Assembly: GCA_038212305.1 (NCBI GenBank)
Contig: JBBQUP010000002.1
Span: 1-64,000, forward strand
Length of the DNA stretch: 64,000 bases
Origin: JBBQUP01 sp038212305
GTDB lineage: Bacteria; Bacteroidota; Bacteroidia; Bacteroidales; Marinilabiliaceae
Direction of reading: 5' to 3'
In this document: positions 7,738-15,231 of the stretch, in pieces
Layout: each line of letters opens with the position of its first letter
Position numbering within the stretch: the stretch's first letter is position 1
Program-made: the position numbers and the translations under genes
Notes under the pieces: model-generated
What the model was told of the DNA's origin: nothing
Database searches by the model: none
What the model saw: only the letters and a program-made list of their open reading frames with translations

Positions 7738-7771
7738 AAAAGAGCACCCAATCAAAACGAAGTGCTCTTTT
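7738..7771. terminator. Bidirectional terminator between nagZ and the aldolase gene
   Basis: AAAAGAGCAC (7738-7747) pairs perfectly with GTGCTCTTTT (7762-7771) around a 14-nt loop. It lies between convergent genes and has a usable T-run on both strands. Confidence 0.8.
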
Positions 7772-7792
7772 AAATTTTAAAAAGTCAGTTTA

Positions 7793-8734
7793 TCACTGAT
7801 AATCGTGCATCTCTTTCATGAATGATACAAAATCGTTCTTTCTATCAGAATCCATCCACTGCATTGCGCTGCGCGGATGTTCGTTTAATGCGCCAGTAAC
7901 CAAATACGGAATATGGTAACCCCAATCGATGGTTGATTGCAATGGATGAATGTGCTCTTGAATAACTTTTAACAGTGGTAACAACCGGTATTTTGGATTT
8001 TTTAAGAAGGCCACTAATATTTCGAGATGGCAGTTACCTGCTCCACGGCCCAAGCCTAACAAGGTAGCATCAAGCATATTACACCCTTCTTGAATACAAG
8101 TAATGGTATTACTCATAGCCAACTGCATGTTGTTATGTGCGTGAATACCAATTTCTTTACCAGGAAGACGCTCTTTGTATTTACGAACCAAATGTTGAAC
8201 CGTTTCGCAATACATACTACCAAAACTATCAACTGCATAAAAAATTGGAACGCGAGATTTAGCAATATCAGCCAAAGCCTCATCTAATTCGAGCTCATTT
8301 ACTTTCGAAACAGCCATTAAATTGATGCATACTTCATAACCTTTATCCATGCAATGATGAGCCAATTCAATGGCTTTATCAACCTGATGAACATAGCAGG
8401 CCACACGAATCATATCCAATAAACTATCCGATGATTGCGTAATATCATCGAAATCGATTCGTCCAATATCAGCCATTGCTGATAATTTCAAATTAGTATT
8501 GTTATCGCCAACAATTCGACGTAGATCGTTATTATGACAAAATTTCCAAGGACCAACCACATTGCGATCGAAAGCCTTTTCGCTGCTTAGATATCCTATT
8601 TCCATGTAATCAATGCCTGATTCAACACACGCATCGTAAACAGCTTTAACAAAGGCATCACTAAACTGCCAATTATTCATTAAGCCCCCATCTCGAACGG
8701 TACAGTCTAGTACTTTAATCTCTTTTCTATACAT
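7793..8734 (-). CDS. DRE-TIM (HMGL-like) aldolase family protein
   Basis: A 313-residue TIM-barrel protein of the DRE-TIM metallolyase superfamily. The family motif LDCTVRDGG is at residues 9-17, with the catalytic Arg and metal-binding Asp. The metal-binding GIHAHNN lies near residue 200 and LLGLGRGAGNCHLE near residue 230. Relatives include 4-hydroxy-2-oxovalerate aldolase and HMG-CoA lyase, but it lacks the C-terminal communication domain of the former. The gene starts 16 nt after a chorismate mutase gene, so the two probably act on related metabolites. The substrate is unknown; a pyruvate-releasing or pyruvate-adding step is plausible. Confidence 0.75.
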   Translation of the reverse strand: MYRKEIKVLDCTVRDGGLMNNWQFSDAFVKAVYDACVESGIDYMEIGYLSSEKAFDRNVVGPWKFCHNNDLRRIVGDNNTNLKLSAMADIGRIDFDDITQSSDSLLDMIRVACYVHQVDKAIELAHHCMDKGYEVCINLMAVSKVNELELDEALADIAKSRVPIFYAVDSFGSMYCETVQHLVRKYKERLPGKEIGIHAHNNMQLAMSNTITCIQEGCNMLDATLLGLGRGAGNCHLEILVAFLKNPKYRLLPLLKVIQEHIHPLQSTIDWGYHIPYLVTGALNEHPRSAMQWMDSDRKNDFVSFMKEMHDYQ

Positions 8735-8750
8735 ACAAAGTATTTTCTAT

Positions 8751-9089
8751 TTATTTATTTTGCATTATTTGCTTTTCAAGCAGAGTCATCTCTTTATTTA
8801 TATTCGAATCAATTAACAACCGAAACATATCAGCAAAAGTCTGTTCATCTAAACCCTTTTCAGAAGCCCACTTGGCACGCTCTTGAATAACATGATCTTT
8901 ACGTTCTTGAGCTACCACCTGATTTCGATCTTTTTTAAATTTCACGATGGCTTTGACATAATCAAACCGCATAGCAAACAATTCAACAATTGCCTTGTCT
9001 ATCCGATCAATTTCGTCCCTCACATCCTCTTTGGTAACGCACGCCTTCGGCGATTTTAACAATTTCAATTCCAATGCATTACTTATCAT
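8751..9089 (-). CDS. AroQ-fold chorismate mutase, resembling isochorismate-pyruvate lyase PchB
   Basis: A 112-residue all-helical protein of the chorismate mutase type II fold. Compared from memory with Pseudomonas PchB, the C-x-x-x-DVRDEIDRID start, MRFDYVKAIVKFK and the loop ending in ERAKWASEKGLD align with a constant offset of ten. Three active-site residues of PchB (R14, R31, K42) fall on R24, R41 and K52, while Q90 becomes E100. It could be a monofunctional chorismate mutase or an isochorismate-pyruvate lyase. The downstream aldolase gene shares the operon. The exact reaction cannot be decided from sequence. Confidence 0.75.
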   Translation of the reverse strand: MISNALELKLLKSPKACVTKEDVRDEIDRIDKAIVELFAMRFDYVKAIVKFKKDRNQVVAQERKDHVIQERAKWASEKGLDEQTFADMFRLLIDSNINKEMTLLEKQIMQNK

Positions 9090-9351
9090 AAAAATCTCAA
9101 TTTTTGGAGCGCGAAAATTACAAAAAAAATGAGATAAATCATTAATTTTATTTCAAAAACTAGTGGGAAATGAAGAATTAAACGCAAAGGCAGGGAGGCG
9201 CAGAGGGAAAACAAAAGACTATCCACTAATTACACGAATCGAAGATTGACGTAGTCTATTACACGATTTTTTTCATAAAAGCTAATAGATAATTTACGAA
9301 CCACACCTCCAAAAACAACTGCGAAGTACAAAACAAAAAAATTCCTTATAA

Positions 9352-9437
9352 GACGGAGTGCTGTTTGAGTGAAGCGCAGCGGAACAAGTTCAGTCCGTCA
9401 AGCCTTTTTTGGTCACTTTTTTGGGCGCAAAAAAGTA
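9352..9437. repeat. Palindromic repeat module
   Basis: GACGGA (9352-9357) faces TCCGTC (9394-9399) around a GTGAAGCGCAGCGG core. It is followed by ACTTTTTT-gggcgc-AAAAAAGT (9414-9436). Composition and word content differ from the flanking AT-rich spacer, as expected of a dispersed intergenic element. Confidence 0.5.
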
Positions 9438-9487
9438 ATGAAGAAAACTGCGGAATATTATCCAAATTACTAGTGCGAATTGAATCT

Positions 9488-9610
9488 CTTACTTTTTGTC
9501 TTGATACAAAAAGTAACAACAAGATCAAGATGAAACGATGCTACAACCCTCAAGCCAACTCCTGCTCGCCGTTTCATCAAAGCCAACGCACTTTCGCTAT
9601 GCGATTTGGG
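9488..9610 (+). repeat. Direct repeat copy A (123 bp)
   Basis: It begins with a perfect hairpin TTACTTTTTG (9489-9498) and CAAAAAGTAA (9507-9516), runs through GATCAAGATGAAACGATGCT and ends with CTTTCGCTATGCGATTTGGG. Copy B at 9827-9949 has the same length and differs at only about ten positions. Confidence 0.85.
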
Positions 9611-9826
9611 ATTTTAAGAACTAAACGTAGATACAGTGTGACGCAGAGGGTTTATGACAAAATAGACTATCCGCTAATCGAAGATCGACTGAGTCAATTA
9701 TTCAGTGCATAAAGCCTGATGAACTGACTTTACAAAGTAAACCTCCAAACTCTGCTGCTAAATCAAAATATTTCGCTGATGACAAATTGCTACAAATAGC
9801 AACTAAATAGTCACACAATGCAACTC

Positions 9827-9949
9827 CTTACTTTTTGTCTTGATACAAAAAGTAACAAAAAGATCAAGATAAAACGATGCTGCAACCCACTAGCCTGCTC
9901 CTGCTCGCCGTTTCATCAAAGCCAACGCACTTTCGCTATGCGATTTGGG
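9827..9949 (+). repeat. Direct repeat copy B (123 bp)
   Basis: This is the second copy of the repeat at 9488-9610, with the same starting hairpin (9828-9837 and 9846-9855) and the same ending. The two copies are 339 bp apart start to start. The regular, non-arrayed arrangement and the 123-bp unit argue against CRISPR. Confidence 0.85.
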
Positions 9950-10204
9950 GATGAGGGGTTAAACACAGAGGCAGAGAGACGCAGAGGATAATAACAAAAA
10001 AACTATCCGCGAATCGAAGGTCGACAGAGTCAATTACGCTAAATACGCAAAACACCTTCCCCTTAATAAAAATCAACTATTTGGAATCAATTCATATTTC
10101 AATACATGCAAATAACATGACGAATATCATCTTAATAGAAATTCTAAACCACTAATTTAATTGAAGAAAAATTTCTTTAATATTCATCCTTAAATAGCTT
10201 TCTT

Positions 10205-10684
10205 ATGTCAGATGTAAAAAAAATGGTTACTAAAATAACCAACCTCCATGGAAAAACATCCGAAAGTTTGCTTCCCATCCTTCAAGAAATTTTGGTTCAA
10301 GAACGGTACATTTCCGAAGATGCCATGGTTGAAGTTGCGAGAGTACTTGATATTTCGGCTGCTGAAGTATATGGAACTGCCACTTTTTATTCGTTCTTAA
10401 GTACAAAGCCTCTTGGTAAATACGTTATTCGGGTATGTAAAACCATAACCTGTATGATGCATGGGAAAAATCAAATTATTAAAGAGCTCGAAGATGTTCT
10501 AAAAATTAATACGGGTGAAACAACAAACGACAAGCTCTTTACGCTAATGGAAACCAATTGCTTGGGTCAATGCCACGAGGGGCCAGCCATGCTAGTAAAC
10601 GATACTCCTTATACCAAACTAACTCCCGAAAAGGTTCGGGATATTATTGAAAGGTATAAAACCAACGAAATCTTAGCCAACTAA
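10205..10684 (+). CDS. hydC: [FeFe] hydrogenase-associated NuoE-like [2Fe-2S] subunit (HydC)
   Basis: A 159-residue thioredoxin-fold ferredoxin of the NuoE/HydC family. Cluster ligands are C78, C83, C119 and C123 in CKTITC and CLGQC, the usual spacing. The N-terminal helical segment contains ISAAEVYGTATFYSFL, typical of the family. It passes electrons between the flavin subunit and the hydrogenase subunit. It is the first gene of a three-gene operon with the NuoF-like and H-cluster subunits; the next gene starts 25 nt downstream. Confidence 0.9.
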   Translation: MSDVKKMVTKITNLHGKTSESLLPILQEILVQERYISEDAMVEVARVLDISAAEVYGTATFYSFLSTKPLGKYVIRVCKTITCMMHGKNQIIKELEDVLKINTGETTNDKLFTLMETNCLGQCHEGPAMLVNDTPYTKLTPEKVRDIIERYKTNEILAN

Positions 10685-10709
10685 TTAAAATCCACAAAAG
10701 CATTTTACT

Positions 10710-11891
10710 ATGGCAACTAAACATTTAATGAGGCTCGACCTCATATTTAAAAACGAAAACGATACAGAGAACATCATAAAAAAAACCATGTCTCGTTCTA
10801 ACGAGGATATTATTAATGACCTTATAAGCTCAGGATTAAAAGGACGAGGTGGTGCTGGGTTTCCTACCGGATTAAAATGGAAGCTTACCGCCGATGCAAA
10901 ATCGGATGAGAAATATGTAATTTGCAATGCCGACGAAGGCGAACCAGGCACATTCAAGGATCGCGAAATATTGGTTCGAGTTCCCGAAAAAGTGTTATCA
11001 GGAATGGCAATCTGCGCAAAAGCAATTGGAGCAAAAAAAGGTTTTATCTATTTAAGAGGTGAGTATAAATTTCTAGTTCCAAAGCTACAAACATCAATCA
11101 ATGAGTTTCATAAGCTTTTAGATTCCATCGGAAACAGTTTTAGAATTAACATTTACATGGGAGCTGGCGCTTACATATGTGGCGAAGAAAGTGCCTTATT
11201 CGAAAGTATGGAAGGACAACGCGGCGAACCCCGAAACAAACCTCCTTATCCTACACAATCAGGGTTTAGAAATAGCCCTACAGTCATAAACAATGTGGAA
11301 ACGCTGGCTCATACCTACTCCATTTTTAAATATGGCGCTGATAAATTTCGCGATCTGGGCGTGCAAGACTCCAGAGGATCGAAAGTTTTTTCGGTATCAG
11401 GTGATACGCCCAATCCGGGTATTTACGAGCTCGAATTTGGAATGACGTTACAGCGTTTTGTTGAAGATTTTGGCGATGGAGATGCCAAAGCTGTGCAAGT
11501 GGGTGGTGCTTCGGGTTTTTGTGTTCCTCGAAAAAAATTCGAAAAAACAATTATTGGATATCAGGGAAAACTAACGGGTACATCACTTCCAACAGGTGGT
11601 TCAATGATGATTTTTAACTCATCACGATCGATGTATAATGTGCTGCACAACTACCTTGACTTTTTTGTGGAGGAATCGTGCGGCCAATGCACACCTTGTA
11701 GAGTTGGAACTCAACAATTACTGCATGGAATTGAAGCTGTAAAACGTGGCGATATGCCATCGGGCTATTTATCCAAGCTGTTAGATTTAAGCGAAACCAT
11801 GCGTCTGACTGCCAAGTGCGGATTAGGCCAATCTGTTGCCAATTCGTTCAGCTCCATTGTTGAAAATTTCAGAGAAGAGATGATTTACTAA
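10710..11891 (+). CDS. hydB: NuoF-like NADH-binding flavoprotein subunit of [FeFe] hydrogenase (HydB)
   Basis: A 393-residue NuoF-type subunit. GRGGAGFPTGLKW (from residue 45) and CNADEGEPGTFKDRE form the FMN/NADH site, GAGAYICGEESALFESMEG follows, and the [4Fe-4S] ligands are C324, C327, C330 (ESCGQCTPCR) and C370. It has neither the N-terminal [2Fe-2S] thioredoxin-like domain nor the C-terminal two-cluster ferredoxin domain found in long HydB proteins such as that of Thermotoga. This is the site of NAD(H) oxidation or reduction. The short form argues for a simple NADH-linked rather than bifurcating enzyme, but that is inference. Confidence 0.88.
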   Translation: MATKHLMRLDLIFKNENDTENIIKKTMSRSNEDIINDLISSGLKGRGGAGFPTGLKWKLTADAKSDEKYVICNADEGEPGTFKDREILVRVPEKVLSGMAICAKAIGAKKGFIYLRGEYKFLVPKLQTSINEFHKLLDSIGNSFRINIYMGAGAYICGEESALFESMEGQRGEPRNKPPYPTQSGFRNSPTVINNVETLAHTYSIFKYGADKFRDLGVQDSRGSKVFSVSGDTPNPGIYELEFGMTLQRFVEDFGDGDAKAVQVGGASGFCVPRKKFEKTIIGYQGKLTGTSLPTGGSMMIFNSSRSMYNVLHNYLDFFVEESCGQCTPCRVGTQQLLHGIEAVKRGDMPSGYLSKLLDLSETMRLTAKCGLGQSVANSFSSIVENFREEMIY

Positions 11892-11907
11892 CCTAATTAT
11901 TAAAACT

Positions 11908-13698
11908 ATGTCACATAAAATTAATTGTCGCATCGATAACATTTCAATAAGTGTTGACGAGGGAACTACTATTTTAGAGGCAGCTCGAAAAATAAATATT
12001 AAAATTCCCACGCTATGCTACCACGAAGATTTATGCATTGCAGGAAATTGCCGTGTTTGTTTAGTTGAACAAGTAGCAACTGATCGACTATTGCCATCGT
12101 GCGCAACGCCGATTAGCGAAGGCATGGAGATTTTAACTAATACGCTTAAGGTTCGAAATGCTCGAAAACAAATTATCGAGCTGCTGGTTTCGGAACACAA
12201 TGCTGACTGTACACGATGCTTTAAAAATGGCAAATGCGAATTACAAACATTATCGAGCGAATACCTTATTAACGATGAAGGTATTATTGATTTGGTTCCA
12301 CTTAAAAACTACCAAATCGATAAAATCTCACCCTCTATTATCAAAGATGATTCGAAATGTATTCGATGCCAAAGATGCGTTCGTACTTGCAGCGAACTTC
12401 AAAAAATAGGTGCCTTAACGGTGGCTCACAAAGGGGAAAAGATGCGTATCTCCACTTTTTTTAACAAACCACTGTTTGAAGTAGTTTGCACCAATTGCGG
12501 ACAATGCGTTAACCGCTGTCCAACGGGTGCTTTAGTCGAAAAATCGTACATCGACAATGTTTGGAATGCCATATACGACGACTCCAAACATGTGGTTGTT
12601 CAGACAGCACCAGCTGTAAGAATTGCATTGGGTGAAGCCCTTGGTATGCAGCCAGGAGTTATTGTGACAGGCAAAATGGTGGCTGCTCTAAAACGAATGG
12701 GGTTTAACTCGGTATTAGATACCGACTTTACCGCCGACTTAACCATAATTGAAGAAGGAACAGAGCTGCTGACACGATTAAAAAGCGCATTAAAAGATAA
12801 AGACCCCAATGTGAAACTACCAATGGCAACCTCTTGCTCTCCAGGTTGGATTAAATTCATTGAGCATGCATTCCCTCAATACCTTGATAATTTAAGTACA
12901 GCCAAGTCGCCGCAGCAAATGTTTGGTGCATTAGCCAAAACTTACTATGCTAAAAAAATTGATGTCGCTCCTGAGAATATCGTATCCATTTCGGTAATGC
13001 CGTGTACTGCAAAAAAATACGAAGCAAACCGACCTGAAATGCGTTCCAGTGGATACCAAGATGTAGACTTTGTTGTAACCACACGCGAATTAGCCATGAT
13101 GATTAAGCAAGCAGGCATTGATTTCGAATCACTTCCCGAAGATGATTTCGACTCAATCATGGGCGAAAGCTCAGGCGCAGGAGTTATTTTTGGAGCCACT
13201 GGAGGAGTTATGGAAGCAGCTTTACGAACTGCTTATGAATTGGTGACTGGTCGTGAAGTGCCATTTAACAACCTAAACATCACTCCAGTCAGAGGAAATG
13301 AAAACATAAAAGAAGCGACTATTCTCATTGAAGACCCACTTCCTGAATGGGATTTTTTAGCCGGAATTGAGTTAAAAACATGTGTAGCACATGGCTTGGC
13401 CAATGCAAAGCAAGTGATGCAACGTGTTGCTAATGGAGAAGTAAACTATCACTTTATTGAAATCATGGCTTGTCCAGGAGGTTGCTTAGGTGGTGGTGGT
13501 CAACCCATTCCAACCAATCCTGAAATTCGCAGAAAACGGAATGAAGCCATTTATCGCGAAGATGCAGGAAAAACAATTCGCAAATCGCACGATAATCCTG
13601 AAGTGAAACAAATTTATGCTGAGTTCTTAAAGAAACCGTTGAGTCATACCGCACATGAACTATTGCATACTACTTACACACCTCGCAACCGGTATTAA
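11908..13698 (+). CDS. hydA: [FeFe] hydrogenase catalytic subunit with N-terminal Fe-S domains (HydA)
   Basis: A 596-residue group A [FeFe] hydrogenase. Domains in order: [2Fe-2S] ferredoxin (C37, C48, C51, C65), His-Cys3 [4Fe-4S] (H97, C101, C104, C110), two-cluster ferredoxin (C151/154/157/161 and C194/197/200/204), the H-cluster domain, then a small-subunit-like tail. H-cluster motifs are TSCSPGW (L1, C310), MPCTAKKYE (L2, C366) and MACPGGCLGGGGQP (L3, C522 and C526). The proton-relay Cys usually next to C310 is Ser 311. There is no extra C-terminal [2Fe-2S] domain. It evolves or oxidises H2 in the cytoplasm with the two preceding subunits. The maturases HydE, F and G are not in this window. 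Confidence 0.93.
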   Translation: MSHKINCRIDNISISVDEGTTILEAARKINIKIPTLCYHEDLCIAGNCRVCLVEQVATDRLLPSCATPISEGMEILTNTLKVRNARKQIIELLVSEHNADCTRCFKNGKCELQTLSSEYLINDEGIIDLVPLKNYQIDKISPSIIKDDSKCIRCQRCVRTCSELQKIGALTVAHKGEKMRISTFFNKPLFEVVCTNCGQCVNRCPTGALVEKSYIDNVWNAIYDDSKHVVVQTAPAVRIALGEALGMQPGVIVTGKMVAALKRMGFNSVLDTDFTADLTIIEEGTELLTRLKSALKDKDPNVKLPMATSCSPGWIKFIEHAFPQYLDNLSTAKSPQQMFGALAKTYYAKKIDVAPENIVSISVMPCTAKKYEANRPEMRSSGYQDVDFVVTTRELAMMIKQAGIDFESLPEDDFDSIMGESSGAGVIFGATGGVMEAALRTAYELVTGREVPFNNLNITPVRGNENIKEATILIEDPLPEWDFLAGIELKTCVAHGLANAKQVMQRVANGEVNYHFIEIMACPGGCLGGGGQPIPTNPEIRRKRNEAIYREDAGKTIRKSHDNPEVKQIYAEFLKKPLSHTAHELLHTTYTPRNRY

Positions 13699-13733
13699 TT
13701 GATCGATTAATGCTTAACTCTGTAAACACAAAA

Positions 13734-13771
13734 CGGGTGCCTGAAAAAACTCAGACACCCGATTAATTTTT
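13734..13771 (+). terminator. Terminator of the hydrogenase operon
   Basis: CGGGTGCCTGA pairs with TCAGACACCCG (one internal mismatch) around a 6-nt loop, followed by ATTAATTTTT. It lies 36 nt after the hydA stop codon. Confidence 0.8.
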
Positions 13772-13777
13772 AAATTA

Positions 13778-13805
13778 CATGTTATTATCGAAATGAATTA
13801 ACATG
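13778..13805. repeat. Inverted repeat CATGTTA/TAACATG upstream of the biotin leader
   Basis: A perfect 7-bp inverted repeat with a 14-nt spacer, about 70 nt upstream of the -7 element of the biotin leader. It is placed where a regulator of the bio operon could bind. It does not resemble the classical BirA operator. Confidence 0.35.
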
Positions 13806-13874
13806 CCCCCAACTAAACATCACTATTTGTTAATAATCCAACGAGAACACCCCTATTTATTCTCAAAAAATAAA

Positions 13875-13882
13875 TACTTTTG
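13875..13882 (+). promoter_or_regulatory. Putative -7 element of the biotin operon leader
   Basis: TACTTTTG is a perfect TAnnTTTG -7 element. No good -33 TTTG is found 19-21 nt upstream, which could mean dependence on an activator. Transcription would start near 13888, giving a leader of roughly 370 nt before bioB. Confidence 0.45.
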
Positions 13883-13888
13883 CAGTCA

Positions 13889-14269
13889 ATGAAAATGGGA
13901 TATCAAAATAGAAGTCATTCAATCACCTTCCACCAGTGGAGTAGGAAAAGTTATGCCCTGTTTTCAACGCTAGGTAAAGCTGTTGAAATTGCCGTGCTTA
14001 AAACTGAAATTGCAGAGACCAAAGCAGCACAAACCATTTCTCCATTGTATTTTAACAATCATCTGGTTGCGCTTTTGGGTAAAACCGAAGAAGACGAATT
14101 GCTTGAATCGAATTCCCTCTTGACTAGTTTATCAATAGCCATAACGGATACTACGTTAGAAGCTGCTCCAGCCTCACACATCAATCATACAATATATAAA
14201 CCCCTGTTTTGGATTATTCCAGCAGGGGTTTTCATTTTTACTAAACTCAATTACCATGTCTTTCATTGA
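13889..14269 (+). CDS. Small conserved-looking leader ORF upstream of bioB (uncertain)
   Basis: This reading frame of 126 residues starts with MKMGYQNRSH and contains FHQWSRKSYALFSTLGKAV. That segment reminds me of short Bacteroidota proteins encoded ahead of vitamin or TonB-receptor genes, though I cannot name the family. The last 25 codons run through the terminator hairpin at 14198-14240, and the frame overlaps the first 14 nt of bioB. So the 3' part is probably not a functional protein end. The predicted transcription start is nearly at the ATG. It may be a regulatory leader peptide, a remnant of a longer gene, or chance. Biological status is unsure. Confidence 0.35.
   Translation: MKMGYQNRSHSITFHQWSRKSYALFSTLGKAVEIAVLKTEIAETKAAQTISPLYFNNHLVALLGKTEEDELLESNSLLTSLSIAITDTTLEAAPASHINHTIYKPLFWIIPAGVFIFTKLNYHVFH
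14198..14240 (+). terminator. Intrinsic terminator/attenuator directly before bioB
   Basis: AAACCCCTG (14198-14206) pairs with CAGGGGTTT (14223-14231), followed by a T-rich run to 14240. It ends 15 nt before the bioB ATG, leaving no room for a separate bioB promoter after it. A segment CCCTGTTTT at 13956-13964 repeats the 5' arm exactly and could compete for the 3' arm. This arrangement suggests transcription attenuation of the biotin operon. Confidence 0.65.
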
Positions 14270-15215
14270 ACAAATAAAAACTAAAATCCTTGCAGGAGGT
14301 AAAATCTCGCTACCAGAAGCGAATGAAATATCTTCTACAGATCAAAAAGAGGAATTATATCAAGCTGCTGATCATATTCGAGAACATTTTATTGGTCGCG
14401 TTTTGGATATGTGCTCGATAAGCAATGCCCAGTCGGGTAAATGCTCCGAAGACTGTAAATGGTGTGCTCAAAGTCGTTTTTTTAAAACAGGTGTTGATGT
14501 TTACGATTTAATTAGTTTGGATGAAGGCATTAAACAAGCGGCCGAAAATCATGCGCATGGTGTTAACCGTTTTTCGTTAGTTACCAGTGGCAGAGCATTG
14601 CATCATACCAAAGTGGCAAAAGCATGTCATATTTATAAAGAGATAAAAAAGCAAAACCCCATCCACTTGTGTGCATCAATGGGATTATTGCGAAAACCCG
14701 AACTTGAACAACTTAAAGAGGCAGGTGTAGAACACTACCATTGCAACATTGAAACTGCTCCTTCGTATTTTCAAGAAGTTTGCACAACTCACACTTTCGA
14801 AGAGAAAGAGCGCACCATCGAAGAGGCAAAGGAGGTAGGTCTGGAAATTTGCAGCGGAGGCATTATTGGAATGGGCGAAACCATGGAGCAACGCATTGAG
14901 ATGGCATTTAAACTTGCTGAAATGGAGGTGGATAGTATCCCTTTAAACATTCTCAATCCAATTGAAGGAACTCCTTTAAAAACCAGCCTTCCATTAAGCG
15001 ACGAAGAGGTATTAACAACCATTGCGCTTTTCCGTTTTATCAATCCTAAGGCGCACATTAGGTTTGCAGGAGGCCGTAATTTAATTGCTCATATACAGGA
15101 AAAAGCTTTACGCTCGGGTATTAGTGCAGCATTGGTTGGCAATTATTTAACCACAATAGGAACGAACATTGAACAAGACAAAGTTATTTTCACCAAAGCG
15201 GGTTTTAGCCTTTAG
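14256..15215 (+). CDS. bioB: Biotin synthase
   Basis: A 319-residue radical SAM enzyme that inserts sulfur into dethiobiotin, the last step of biotin synthesis. The radical SAM cluster ligands are C63, C67 and C70 in KCSEDCKWCAQS. YHCNIETAP near residue 165 and RFAGGR near residue 272 are BioB-specific, and the latter includes the Arg ligand of the [2Fe-2S] cluster. Length fits the family. It is the first gene of the operon bioB-A-F-G-C-D and is preceded by an attenuator-like hairpin. Confidence 0.96.
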   Translation: MSFIEQIKTKILAGGKISLPEANEISSTDQKEELYQAADHIREHFIGRVLDMCSISNAQSGKCSEDCKWCAQSRFFKTGVDVYDLISLDEGIKQAAENHAHGVNRFSLVTSGRALHHTKVAKACHIYKEIKKQNPIHLCASMGLLRKPELEQLKEAGVEHYHCNIETAPSYFQEVCTTHTFEEKERTIEEAKEVGLEICSGGIIGMGETMEQRIEMAFKLAEMEVDSIPLNILNPIEGTPLKTSLPLSDEEVLTTIALFRFINPKAHIRFAGGRNLIAHIQEKALRSGISAALVGNYLTTIGTNIEQDKVIFTKAGFSL

Positions 15216-15231
15216 ATCATCAAAACAATAC

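Larger units (their letters stand above)
9090..10204. other. Gene-free block of repeats, 1.1 kb
   Basis: I find no credible gene here. The block is made of repeated modules: a 123-bp direct repeat (9488-9610 and 9827-9949), three degenerate copies of an ACTATCC...CGAAG...GTC...TCAATTA module (near 9218-9262, 9666-9702 and 9998-10036), short GCAGAGG/CGCAGAGG words before each, and palindromes at 9352-9399 and 9413-9437. Reading frames that span the block consist only of repeat sequence. The last 160 nt before the hydrogenase genes are AT-rich and probably hold their promoter, though no clear -33/-7 pair was found. Confidence 0.65.

Noticed and set aside
9346..9712. Overlapping frames of 60 and 115 residues on both strands in the repeat block
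   Set aside because: They consist of the repeat modules themselves, run through palindromes and repeat copies, and have no signal, domain or ribosome-binding site.
9488..9949. CRISPR-like pair of repeats
   Set aside because: There are only two copies, each 123 bp, 339 bp apart, with no spacer regularity and no cas genes.
13806..13870. Classical BirA operator before the biotin genes
   Set aside because: I looked for a TTGTAAACC-type inverted repeat. Only loosely similar TTGTTAA without a symmetric partner is present.
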